This document shows positions 35,625 to 44,070 of a stretch of 60,595 nucleotides of DNA, piece after piece. The position numbers were made by a program, and so were the translations under genes. The DNA comes from Deltaproteobacteria bacterium. Its GTDB lineage: Bacteria > Desulfobacterota > Dissulfuribacteria > Dissulfuribacterales > JALVPX01. The DNA lies in assembly GCA_027023445.1 (NCBI GenBank), contig JALVVK010000020.1, forward strand, positions 1-60,595. Reading direction: 5' to 3'. Position 1 is the stretch's first letter; every line of letters begins with the position of its first letter. Below the pieces are notes generated by a model. That model saw only the letters and a program-made list of their open reading frames with translations. It was not told the origin of the DNA and did no database searches.

Positions 35625-37700
35625 CTAAAAACCGGAAAACCTTGCTGTAAGCTGCCCGGAAACTGTCCACGAATTTTCGCCTGCCTCTGCTATCTTATAA
35701 GATCCATTTACGTTAGTTGAAAGATAACGGCTTATTCTCCAGCTCCAGAATGCGTTATACGTCTGCGTGGTCACTGTGCTGTACGCATATGAATAACCAA
35801 AACTTAACTGTGTTTTTTCCGTAGCAGCCCATGCTATAGTCAGGCTCCCGCCCCTGGTATTATCATGCCCGGATGCCCAGTTACTATAGCCAGAAGCCCT
35901 GAAAGACAAGACATCTGATGGTCTCCAACTAAGGTTCAGATTAGTATCAGTTGAATCTGTATCACCGGTATCGCTCTTACTGACAATATATCCTCCATAA
36001 AAATCCACGGTAATCCGCGGCGTAAGCCTTGCGGTCAGGTTAAGCCTTGAATTATAGCTGTCCGTATTGGTTCCGGAACTCAGATTATCCGCAGAGGTAT
36101 AAACAAGGTCAAGACCCGCATTCAGATCCGGGAAAAGGGCGGCTGTGGTATAAATAGAATAGCTGTCGGTAGTGGCTGTCTTGGTTCCCCCTTCATAGGT
36201 CTCATTTCTCGTAACGCCTGTACTCACATCCAGCGTATCAAGAGGAAAGGTAATCACGTTGAGAGAATAGGCCCTTGTCCTGCTGTCGGGTTGCCCGCTG
36301 TCCTTCTGAAGGCTATCAGTTATACTCAGATTCGAGGTGATAGCTTCCTTGGGACGCCAGCTCAACGACCCGGTCTGATTAATCCTGTCAGTGTTGACGC
36401 CTCCAGACGGTCTGGCAAAATCCAAGGACAGGCTGTAGGCCAAGGTAACCTTGTCCATTGGTCGATAATTAACCGAGGCGTCAGTAGAATAATCTTTATA
36501 GGTACGGGAGGATGTCACCAGGCCGGAACCTGAAATCTCTTCATAGGCCTTTATCTCCGAAAAATTAACTGTGCTTGTAAGTGGCTGCACCGCGGCAAGC
36601 TTGATATACCTGGCCTTTATCCCGGAAACCGGAATTTCAAAACGTCTGGACGAACTATTGTAGGAATAGGCCTGCGCTGTCACCTGCTGGGTCCATGTAT
36701 TTCCGTCCGGGCTTGTCCACACTCCCCATAGGAAGCCTGAAGCATTTGTCGCGCCCAGATCAGTGGTTGTATAAAGATATATTCGATCGACCCGAATAAA
36801 ATCCATTCTGATGGCAATGTTGGTCGTCTCACCGGGTGCCGCGCTGTATGCGATGTCCGTGGTACTGTCATTGGTAAGTCCTGAATTGACTGCGGGCAGA
36901 TCGGTATTTGGCGTAGTATCGTTCCCTGCATAGGCCTGAACTATATTATCCTCAATAAGAGCCGTGCCGGTTGCGCCCGTGTGGGCCGTGGCCTCTGTGA
37001 GATAATAGCTGAAATTTTGGGATAAAGATACGTTTAGTCTGTTATCCAAAAAACCCTTGGCCGCCCTGGCCGAGACCATGTGTCGGCTGGTGCTGGACTT
37101 TGAATCGTTCACCTTGTCCTTACTATCTGAATAATAATAGCTGTAGGCAGTCTTAAGCACACCCCAGCTCCAGTCCGCGTCTATTCCGTTATAAAAGGAT
37201 TCCGTATCCGTTGTCTTTGGCCTCTGGTCATCCGTAGACCAGGTCTGCCCGAAATAACCCCTCAGTGCGGGCCACAGAGGCTTATCCCATTTGCTTTTCC
37301 AGTTAGCCTGCCATGTCTTGCTTGAGGTATCCGGGCTGTCGGATAATCTCTGTTCAACGGCAGTAGCGGAAAGGCCTAAATCAAAAATGTCGTTTCTGGT
37401 ATTCAAACTTACAACAGGTGTATAAAGTTCAGATAACCTTCCATTGTTCCAATTTCGCGTATAACGGAAAGAACCCGACCAATCCATCGACTCAGAAAGA
37501 TCATATCCGAAATCAATATTGTAATACTGAAGTAAATTCTTACTGGTAGTGCCGTCGCCTGTTCTGGTATACAACCAGCTGCCGCTAAGCCCTATAGGCC
37601 TTGACCACGCCACAGCAGATGTAAAAGATAATGACAGCATAACCATTACCGCGACAAATTTCCGGTATTCGATTCGTAGCCGGCTCCCTTCCCTACCCAT
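35625..37700 (-). CDS. outer-membrane beta-barrel with inserted discoidin-like domain
   Basis: The 691-residue protein has a signal peptide (cleavage near AWSRP) and alternating aromatic and polar beta-strands through most of its length. It ends ...LTARFSGF, the C-terminal phenylalanine expected for BAM insertion. Residues about 250-390 break the pattern and look like a galactose-binding/discoidin fold: GVWTSPDGNTWTQQV, RRFEIPVSGIKARYIKLAAV and FSEIKAYEEIS. The barrel may form the sheath of a porin-cytochrome conduit, as MtrB or OmbB-type proteins do, with the insert as an external loop. No sequence signature links it to a named porin family; the role is inferred from context. Confidence 0.8.
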   Translation of the reverse strand: MGREGSRLRIEYRKFVAVMVMLSLSFTSAVAWSRPIGLSGSWLYTRTGDGTTSKNLLQYYNIDFGYDLSESMDWSGSFRYTRNWNNGRLSELYTPVVSLNTRNDIFDLGLSATAVEQRLSDSPDTSSKTWQANWKSKWDKPLWPALRGYFGQTWSTDDQRPKTTDTESFYNGIDADWSWGVLKTAYSYYYSDSKDKVNDSKSSTSRHMVSARAAKGFLDNRLNVSLSQNFSYYLTEATAHTGATGTALIEDNIVQAYAGNDTTPNTDLPAVNSGLTNDSTTDIAYSAAPGETTNIAIRMDFIRVDRIYLYTTTDLGATNASGFLWGVWTSPDGNTWTQQVTAQAYSYNSSSRRFEIPVSGIKARYIKLAAVQPLTSTVNFSEIKAYEEISGSGLVTSSRTYKDYSTDASVNYRPMDKVTLAYSLSLDFARPSGGVNTDRINQTGSLSWRPKEAITSNLSITDSLQKDSGQPDSRTRAYSLNVITFPLDTLDVSTGVTRNETYEGGTKTATTDSYSIYTTAALFPDLNAGLDLVYTSADNLSSGTNTDSYNSRLNLTARLTPRITVDFYGGYIVSKSDTGDTDSTDTNLNLSWRPSDVLSFRASGYSNWASGHDNTRGGSLTIAWAATEKTQLSFGYSYAYSTVTTQTYNAFWSWRISRYLSTNVNGSYKIAEAGENSWTVSGQLTARFSGF

Positions 37701-37744
37701 TCCGAATCCCTCTTAAGAGCCCCTTGAATATTCGTGCACTTATT

Positions 37745-37788
37745 TAAAAAAAAGGCCCTCTTGCCGGATTTACGATCAGGAGGACCTT
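37745..37788 (-). terminator. Rho-independent terminator after the seven-CxxCH cytochrome gene
   Basis: On the minus strand AAGGTCCTC (37788-37780) pairs with GAGGGCCTT (37760-37752), with one G-U pair, and is followed by a run of eight T. It lies just downstream of the stop at 37812. It should end or reduce transcription from the two small-cytochrome genes before the barrel gene, so barrel and later genes may need read-through or their own promoter. Confidence 0.75.
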
Positions 37789-37811
37789 AAAATTGTTCTA
37801 TTTTCTATTCC

Positions 37812-38912
37812 CTATTCATCCTTTGAGGTATGACAGACAAAGCATCCACAACTAGCGTTGGCACTCCCCGCGTCACACGCAGAATAATCCCAGCGTAGCA
37901 TATCCCTGTAGGGTGTACCATGCGCACGATGACAGGAAAGGCACATTACCTGATCACCCTCTGCCTGACCCGCAGCAACGTATACGGTAGCGCTCGACCC
38001 TGTCATGGTAGCCAGTCTGGCCTGATCTCTTGCCAAGGGAGCAAGGGGAGAATATCCCGCACCCCCATTATAGTTATGATACTCCTTACCTGCTGCCGTA
38101 TCAGAAAGCGCATAACCGGTCGGATGCAGCAACCAGGGGGATCCGCCATTAGAGGTATCAGTGCTTGTGTTCACATAACCATGAAAATTGCTGTGACAAC
38201 CAGCGCAATAAGCGCTCATTGAATAGTCGTCCGAAGATAGATTCACGCCTGAATGAACCGGGTCCGTGCATCCTGCATACTCATTATGATCTGAGGGACT
38301 CACTGTATATTCCCAGTCATCATCCTCAATACCTTTAACGCCAGTCTCATTGTTACCGTGAGCGCTTGAATTCAAAAACCTGTAAAAACCACCGGCAGCC
38401 CCGACTACCGCAGTCTGGGTATCATCTGCATGGTGCCTTGGAGTATGACAACTCTCGCAGTTATCAATGCGGTCATGACATCCCGCACAGGCACCTCCTG
38501 ATACAGGCCCCCCCGGAGCCGTGGTAAGGTTACCATCAGGAGTCATACCAGGAACATTAAGACAATTATGTCCCTTTGATCCATCCAAAGTTACCCAGTA
38601 AAAATTCCCGCCAGCCAAGGTATCTTTACCATAGGTAGGTGGAATATTGCTGAAAACATATGGAGTAGTTCCATTTGAGGACCCGCCACCCTTATTTGTC
38701 CCTGTATGACAGGCAATGCAGGGATCGGTCCCCACATTCAACAGGTACTTGTTCGGCCCATCGGGATCCACAACACTCCCGTTCTGTGAATTATGCATGG
38801 TATGACAGTTGACACACGGCCCGGAAACCCGGGCATAAACAGACGGTATAAGCGCAAGCGACAATATAATTATTAAAAAAACTGAAAATTGACACCATCC
38901 TCCCTTTAACAT
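37812..38912 (-). CDS. periplasmic multiheme c-type cytochrome, seven CxxCH (paralogue 2 of 3)
   Basis: The 366-residue protein has a signal peptide and seven CxxCH motifs: CVNCHTMHNSQNG, CIACHTGTN, CAGCHDRIDNCESCHTPRHH (two), CAGCHSNFH, CLSCHRAHG and CFVCHTSKDE. It shares its N-terminal motif, the NSSAHGNNETGVKGIEDDDW block and the C-terminal motifs with 26067 and 39001. Where those paralogues have a CX5CH site, this one has two ordinary CxxCH motifs. It lies downstream of 39001-40101 in the same orientation, with an intercistronic hairpin (38936-38972) between. Confidence 0.88.
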   Translation of the reverse strand: MLKGGWCQFSVFLIIILSLALIPSVYARVSGPCVNCHTMHNSQNGSVVDPDGPNKYLLNVGTDPCIACHTGTNKGGGSSNGTTPYVFSNIPPTYGKDTLAGGNFYWVTLDGSKGHNCLNVPGMTPDGNLTTAPGGPVSGGACAGCHDRIDNCESCHTPRHHADDTQTAVVGAAGGFYRFLNSSAHGNNETGVKGIEDDDWEYTVSPSDHNEYAGCTDPVHSGVNLSSDDYSMSAYCAGCHSNFHGYVNTSTDTSNGGSPWLLHPTGYALSDTAAGKEYHNYNGGAGYSPLAPLARDQARLATMTGSSATVYVAAGQAEGDQVMCLSCHRAHGTPYRDMLRWDYSACDAGSANASCGCFVCHTSKDE

Positions 38913-38935
38913 GTCTTACCCCTCACTCCAACTAT

Positions 38936-38972
38936 ATCGCACCTGTCCCCCCCCAAGGAAGACAGGTGCGAT
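38936..38972 (-). other. perfect 12-bp intercistronic hairpin between two cytochrome genes
   Basis: ATCGCACCTGTC (38936-38947) and GACAGGTGCGAT (38961-38972) are perfect inverted repeats around a 13-base loop. It lies between the 39001 stop and the 38912 start. No T-run follows, so it is more likely an mRNA-stability or processing element, or an attenuator, than a terminator. Confidence 0.6.
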
Positions 38973-39000
38973 TCGATCATAAACAATGCCCGTACCCTAA

Positions 39001-40101
39001 CTAATCCTTATTGGTATGACAGGCAAAGCACCCACAGGATGCATTGGCTGAACCAGCATTACAGGCAGAATAATCCCACCTGAGCAGATCAGCATGGTTA
39101 GTACCATGGGCGCGATGGCAGGATATACAGGTAACGATATCATTGCTGTTGGGCGTAATCACAGAGGTTGTGGTGTCAGGATTAATGGCGCCGACAGGAG
39201 CCGTCACATTGTACGTTGTATAAGCGCTATAGCCTGCACCGGACGCACTTCCCAGAGAAAAATCTGTGGGATGGCGCAGCCAGGGGGATGCCCCAGCACC
39301 CTGATAACTGACATTGCTTATAGCTGAAGAGGCGTGGAAATTGCCATGGCACTCGGCACAAAGATAACTGATCGTGTTGTTATCCGATGTAGTATAGCCG
39401 TTGGCCCCCTTATATCCGTTATGATCGGTGGAGCTGACCGTATATTCCCAGTCAGAATCCTCGGCACCCAGAATACCATTAAGGAAGCGGTAACTGGTAG
39501 CCGTTGTTAATCCGTCTATTGTACCATTGTCTCCATGGTGAGCACCACGGATGGCGGCATAATTATCAGTTGACGTATGGCTTCCATGGCATCCGTATGT
39601 GCCCGCACAGGTAAGCTGGTTTGTACCCCAGTCAGCGGCACCATTGGCTATACCGTTTGAAGTAGTGGCATTCCATCCGGGAGGTGTATAGCCGAGATTT
39701 GAATCAACACCGGCTACGCCCTTCACATTATGACCACAGGTATCATTGGCACCACCGCTGGTAGCCACCCAGTAAAAGTCACCACCCGCAAGGGTAAGCC
39801 CATTGCCCTGTCCCCCCGGATCAACAGTTCTGATCACAACCGGGATATTGTTGTTTGACCCCTTGAGCGCGGTTGCACCACTATGACAGCCGATACAGTC
39901 ACCCCTTGTAAGGGCCCTGTTTGGTGTTGTGGAATTATTAAATGCCATTGGAGCCCCATTCTGACTATTATGCATGGTATGACAGTCAGAACATGGACCG
40001 GACACTCCGGCTGACGCCGTGCCGGGCAGCCAGCTCACAAGGCCGATTGCCACGCAACCGACCAGTCCCTTGATAATTTTTGATTTTTTAAGATTAAACA
40101 T
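39001..40101 (-). CDS. periplasmic multiheme c-type cytochrome, five CxxCH (paralogue 3 of 3)
   Basis: The 366-residue protein has a signal peptide (cleavage near ASAG) and five CxxCH motifs: CSDCHTMHNSQNG, CIGCHSGAT, CAECHGNFH, CISCHRAHG and CFACHTNKD, plus a CAGTYGCHGSH (CX5CH) site in the same place as in 26067-27206. The two share QLTCAGTYGCHG, the GAHHG block and SYRFLNGILGAEDSDWEYT. ATG at 40101 has AAGGGAG at good distance; upstream in-frame starts do not. It is the first gene of the minus-strand run, downstream of the promoter at 40399-40426. Confidence 0.88.
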   Translation of the reverse strand: MFNLKKSKIIKGLVGCVAIGLVSWLPGTASAGVSGPCSDCHTMHNSQNGAPMAFNNSTTPNRALTRGDCIGCHSGATALKGSNNNIPVVIRTVDPGGQGNGLTLAGGDFYWVATSGGANDTCGHNVKGVAGVDSNLGYTPPGWNATTSNGIANGAADWGTNQLTCAGTYGCHGSHTSTDNYAAIRGAHHGDNGTIDGLTTATSYRFLNGILGAEDSDWEYTVSSTDHNGYKGANGYTTSDNNTISYLCAECHGNFHASSAISNVSYQGAGASPWLRHPTDFSLGSASGAGYSAYTTYNVTAPVGAINPDTTTSVITPNSNDIVTCISCHRAHGTNHADLLRWDYSACNAGSANASCGCFACHTNKD

Positions 40102-40398
40102 AGCCATCTCCCTTAAAGCATGCACTTAAACGCAACATTAACACTGGTATTAAAGACCTATACCAATATCCCTGAAACAATTTTGGAATTCTAAGATGAG
40201 AATACCTTCCGCTTATCACCCCCTTGCGAAATCCCCTGAAGCAACCTTCTGATACCAATAACTTTTATTCGAGATACTTCCCCCAAATATCTCGCCCTCG
40301 AAGGCCCCAGAAGAATTCAAAAAATTAATATTAAAAAAATTAACGCAATTGCACATTCTTTCTATTTATAATATCGACCATATTAGGAATCAAAATTA

Positions 40399-40426
40399 AT
40401 TTTAGTTCAAAAAAAAACTATGTCAA
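40399..40426 (-). promoter_or_regulatory. sigma70-type promoter of the cytochrome/porin unit
   Basis: On the minus strand TTGACA (40426-40421), a 16-base spacer containing nine T, then TAAAAT (40404-40399). The T-tract gives a curved spacer. The leader from here to the ATG at 40101 is about 290 bases, which is long and may carry control structure. An overlapping TTTGAC lies 10 bases upstream. Confidence 0.55.
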
Positions 40427-41004
40427 CCATGTCAAACAAACTTATTTCAGTGGATTTATTTTGCATTTTACATGCCAGAGCCTTCCTGAAACCCAGACCC
40501 AAACCCCCCTATATTAAACCATCTTTACCTCTTTCAATCTTATAATGAAAAAAATTTCACTTTTTATTATAAGAAAAAAATTCATATATGAAAAAAATCA
40601 CCCCTCAGGGCATGGGAAACAAAACCATTGAACTTTTTATATTGACTGAACAAGGTGGTTTGATAGAACAGAAAAAGCAAAGTCATCGGACGTGAAGGAA
40701 AAAGGCAATACCAGGGAGGACCGGCGACCACCCTGCCTCAAAAACAGGCAGCAAGGATTCTTAGCACCACAGAAAAATAAGACCCTGCCTGCACCGAAAA
40801 AATCAAGATATTATCCATTAACGCCCAGAATGATCCTGAAGAAACCATAAAGGAAACGAGACGGAAAGCGGAATCCCCCAACTGATAACGAAAAGGAAAC
40901 AACATAGGGGCGGCGGTAAATACCACGACCAAAACAAGCTTTTACGCAAAACGCACACTTTGAGACATTTATCACCTGGTTGACATGACAGGACATCCAA
41001 ACAT

Positions 41005-41022
41005 GGTCGTCCCGGGACGACC
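41005..41022. promoter_or_regulatory. 18-bp perfect palindrome, possible operator
   Basis: GGTCGTCCCGGGACGACC is a perfect 9+9 palindrome in an otherwise AT-rich gap, about 265 bases upstream of the YVTN lipoprotein gene. It could be bound by a dimeric repressor or form a hairpin. No regulator gene is adjacent, so the role is open. Confidence 0.35.
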
Positions 41023-41286
41023 TGAGACACAGGAACATAATTTGCTTGCACAGACATTTCAAAATACGGGGAGAGCCCAACAATGCCGACAGAAATCTTT
41101 TCCCACAAAATCCACAAAACAGGACCTTGTGCGCCAGGGGCTGCAATCCGATGATTTTCAGAGGTAGGGAATTTATGTTTCAGGCCTAAACGGACGAACT
41201 ATTCTATGAAGCCTGAATCCTTCAGTATAAGTGAAAGAGACCATGTCTCAAGCAAAAACAACCAACCATGGAGGGGAGGTTCTTAA

Positions 41287-42732
41287 ATGAAAACCGACAG
41301 ATTTCATCAGGGATCCAAAACACAGGCTTTACTTGTCACATTCCTTTTCACGGCCATGGCCGCCATTCTGGTCTCAGGTTGCACGCCGGGAAACAACCTT
41401 AAAAGCACCATTAAAAATTTTAATAATCAGCCATGCAAAGTATCCGTTTTTTTAAACCTTAAACGTCCTGACTGCCAGAAGATATGGACGAAGATATCTT
41501 CAGTGGAAATCCTGTCTGAAAACCAGCTCTGGATTCCACTTGAACTCTATTCTGACGAACTGGTCACAGGAACCATAAAAACCGGCCAAACCCTCCTTGC
41601 AAGAGGAGGATTGCCCGCAGGCGTCTACACAAAAATCAGGCTCAGGATTGGCAAAGCGGCACTGGTAAGGGGTAAAAGCAGGTTACTGCTCGCCCTGGAT
41701 ACCCCGGAAATAGTCATGAGTCTCTCAAAGCCACTGTATTTATCCAAAGGAGACAGCACATGCGCATTTATCAACTGGGACGTGGATGCATCCCTTACCG
41801 GTTCTGCCATACTCAAACCAGTCATGAAGGCAAGCCCTCAGGCGATCCCTCTGGTATCTGACCTGGCCTACGTGGCATGCCCGGAAATAGACACCGTTTA
41901 CCAGATAAGAGCTGACAAAAACTGGGTATGCGGCTCTGTGGGGATAAGCGGTTTTCCCACCTATCTGCAGGCCAATTCATCGAAAAAAAAGTTATATGTA
42001 TTGGCTGCAAACGAGGCATCCATAAAAATATTGGATTCATCAACCAATCATCAGATAGATGTCCTGCAGATCCCTCTTATCCAGGAACCAAAGCACATGA
42101 TCCTTGGACCTGACGCAGAATATATTTACCTGATCGACAGGTGGACCAATCAGCTTATCAAGGTAAACCTGGAAAACGGCAGCATGGAAGGACAGGTGAG
42201 GGTCGGGGACAGGCCTGAATACATGCTGTATATTCCCGATCGGGACAGGGTGGCTGTATCGTCTGAACTGTCACAGGCGGTGTCTCTCGTGGATCCTTCG
42301 TCAATGAAGGTTACCGAGACCATAATGACGGGCGGGGTGCCACAGGGGCTACTTGCCTACAATGGGAAACTATATATCGCGGAAGCAGACTCCAACATGG
42401 TCTGCGTATATAACCTGCAGACAGGCAGGATCCTAAAAAGAATCAATGTGGGGACCGGCCCGAGACGACTGATTGAAAACAACGAACACATATATGTCAC
42501 AAATTACGACTCACGTACAATTTCCGTGCTCCTTCCGTCCCAGCTGAATGTACAAAAAGAAATATATCTCAAGGGAAGACCCCTTGAGATGGCCATATTG
42601 GACAAAAGACGCTGGCTCTATGTTGGAGACGGTGATTCCCTGGGCATATGGGTAATTGACCTGACCTCAAACAGGACAAACGGTTTTATAACATTAGGCT
42701 CCAAGCCCATGGGAATAGCGGTAATCCAGTAG
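41287..42732 (+). CDS. YVTN beta-propeller lipoprotein with DUF4382-like N domain
   Basis: The 481-residue protein has a lipobox VSGC (Cys 32). Residues about 45-185 resemble DUF4382, a beta-sandwich found before surface proteins (ISSVEILSENQLWIPLELYS; ARGGLPAGVYTKIRLRIGKA). The rest is a YVTN-type propeller with about six to seven blades, such as PKHMILGPDAEYIYLIDRWT, GVPQGLLAYNGKLYIAEADS and NNEHIYVTNYDSRTISVLLP. It is probably anchored at the cell surface. The ribosome site GGAGGGGAGG is strong. It begins a two-gene plus-strand unit with a cytochrome. Confidence 0.8.
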   Translation: MKTDRFHQGSKTQALLVTFLFTAMAAILVSGCTPGNNLKSTIKNFNNQPCKVSVFLNLKRPDCQKIWTKISSVEILSENQLWIPLELYSDELVTGTIKTGQTLLARGGLPAGVYTKIRLRIGKAALVRGKSRLLLALDTPEIVMSLSKPLYLSKGDSTCAFINWDVDASLTGSAILKPVMKASPQAIPLVSDLAYVACPEIDTVYQIRADKNWVCGSVGISGFPTYLQANSSKKKLYVLAANEASIKILDSSTNHQIDVLQIPLIQEPKHMILGPDAEYIYLIDRWTNQLIKVNLENGSMEGQVRVGDRPEYMLYIPDRDRVAVSSELSQAVSLVDPSSMKVTETIMTGGVPQGLLAYNGKLYIAEADSNMVCVYNLQTGRILKRINVGTGPRRLIENNEHIYVTNYDSRTISVLLPSQLNVQKEIYLKGRPLEMAILDKRRWLYVGDGDSLGIWVIDLTSNRTNGFITLGSKPMGIAVIQ

Positions 42733-42824
42733 AATAAAGACCCTGTACCAATACTGAATAAACGCCCCGAAAACCGTTTAACAGGGCAGAGGAATTTTGT
42801 GCTCAAAATCAGGAGGAACATCAC

Positions 42825-43997
42825 ATGGCCGGAACATGGAAAAAACTGATCCTGTATCTTATCATCGCATCCGCCATGACATCCGTGGCCTGTACGGGCA
42901 CCTGCCATGCAGCAAGCCGCTGCGTAAAATGTCATGAAAAACTGTTCAACACAAAAATATCAGAACATACGGTGCACAGACCCTTTATGGAACAACGATG
43001 CGATGTGTGCCATGAACAGAAACTCCCACAACAAGCGGCCCAAGAAACAACGACCTGGAAAATGTCCGGCGAACTTAACAAGGGCACTAACCTTATTCCC
43101 CTAAGCGCACTGTGGCAAAACTATGAAATAGTAGTACGCCTTCAGGACATGAGCGGCTTATACAGAATTGACAAAAAGCTGATCTTTGACCGACTTGAAG
43201 GGCTAAAGACCACAAAATACATGTCGCAAAACGAGATACTGAACCCACAGGTCAATGACGTCCACAGGGACATATTCATAAGCGCGTCCCTGACATGGGA
43301 CACCCCCTGTCCCTCCCGCTGCGAAATTCATTACGGCACAGATGGAAGCCCGGACGAGATACTTTACGAAACGACTTACTCTATTCATCACCACATAGAA
43401 ATTCAGGGCCTAAAAAAAGGCAGAGAATATCATGCCTTCATACGCGCTGAGGGTATAAACCATGAGACAACCGAATCCCAGCAGGTCTCTTTTAATACCA
43501 AAAAAGAAACGGTGGCCTCCTCGCATCCTTCAAAGGGAGGTAAGCCTGCTGGCAATAGCGGCTTAACAATAAATAAGGCAGCATTGGTTAAAATAGGATC
43601 AAAACCTTTCCTGATGCTCGATTTAAACAGGAACGCCCTTGTGAGGCTGGGCCTCAACAATTCAACACATATCAGCCATGACGTATCAGATACGGTTACG
43701 AGCGCAAGGGCATGGCATCCAAAATTGCTCTCACTCTATGAAGCAGGATATCTTAACTGCAAGAAATGTCACAAAAACAGTGACCGGGACAGCCATCCGG
43801 TGAACATAAGGCTGCTTCCCGAAATGAATCCTCCGAAAGACTTTGTGACTGCAATGGGCAAGGTGACATGCGTGTCATGCCATGACCCCCACGGCAGCCA
43901 ATACGCATTTAGCCTTCGACGGAACAACACGGCCCTTTGCCAGGGATGCCATAAAGCCACCCAGTATGCGGCCAATAAATATCAGGTACCAAACTAA
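42825..43997 (+). CDS. multiheme c-type cytochrome with fibronectin-type middle, five CxxCH
   Basis: The 390-residue protein has a signal peptide and two N-terminal heme motifs (CVKCHEKL, CDVCHEQK). A long beta-rich middle (about residues 65-215) contains a fibronectin-like segment (IQGLKKGREYHAFIRAEGIN). Three C-terminal heme motifs follow (CKKCHKN, CVSCHDPHGS, CQGCHKATQ). The heme pairs at both ends flank the sandwich domain. It may link an electron path across a spacer. ATG has AGGAGG eight bases before it. It follows the YVTN lipoprotein by 92 bases and is likely co-transcribed. Confidence 0.82.
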   Translation: MAGTWKKLILYLIIASAMTSVACTGTCHAASRCVKCHEKLFNTKISEHTVHRPFMEQRCDVCHEQKLPQQAAQETTTWKMSGELNKGTNLIPLSALWQNYEIVVRLQDMSGLYRIDKKLIFDRLEGLKTTKYMSQNEILNPQVNDVHRDIFISASLTWDTPCPSRCEIHYGTDGSPDEILYETTYSIHHHIEIQGLKKGREYHAFIRAEGINHETTESQQVSFNTKKETVASSHPSKGGKPAGNSGLTINKAALVKIGSKPFLMLDLNRNALVRLGLNNSTHISHDVSDTVTSARAWHPKLLSLYEAGYLNCKKCHKNSDRDSHPVNIRLLPEMNPPKDFVTAMGKVTCVSCHDPHGSQYAFSLRRNNTALCQGCHKATQYAANKYQVPN

Positions 43998-44070
43998 ACC
44001 TTCATACAGGATTATACTTTCAAGAACAAACTTGCGAACTACATAATCAGGCTTCGTGCCACGTCAAGTA

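Larger units (their letters stand above)
40102..41286. other. 1.2-kb divergent AT-rich intergenic region
   Basis: It separates the two divergent cytochrome units. It holds the candidate promoter at 40399-40426, a leader of about 0.3 kb with a small hairpin (GAGATA...TATCTC), and an 18-bp perfect palindrome (41005-41022). Open frames of 60-110 codons on the minus strand (40738-41146) have no ribosome site and no recognisable product. I looked for a c-di-GMP riboswitch, common upstream of such genes, and did not recognise one. No family A or B repeat is present. Confidence 0.55.

Noticed and set aside
40102-40400. A GEMM (c-di-GMP) riboswitch in the cytochrome leader
   Set aside because: I looked for the conserved GEMM core and tetraloop-receptor pattern on both strands and did not find it. 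A covariance search would be decisive.
40738-41146. Two overlapping minus-strand frames of 99 and 111 codons in the divergent gap
   Set aside because: They overlap each other, lack a ribosome site, are rich in Cys, Trp and Phe as random frames in such sequence are, and match nothing I know.
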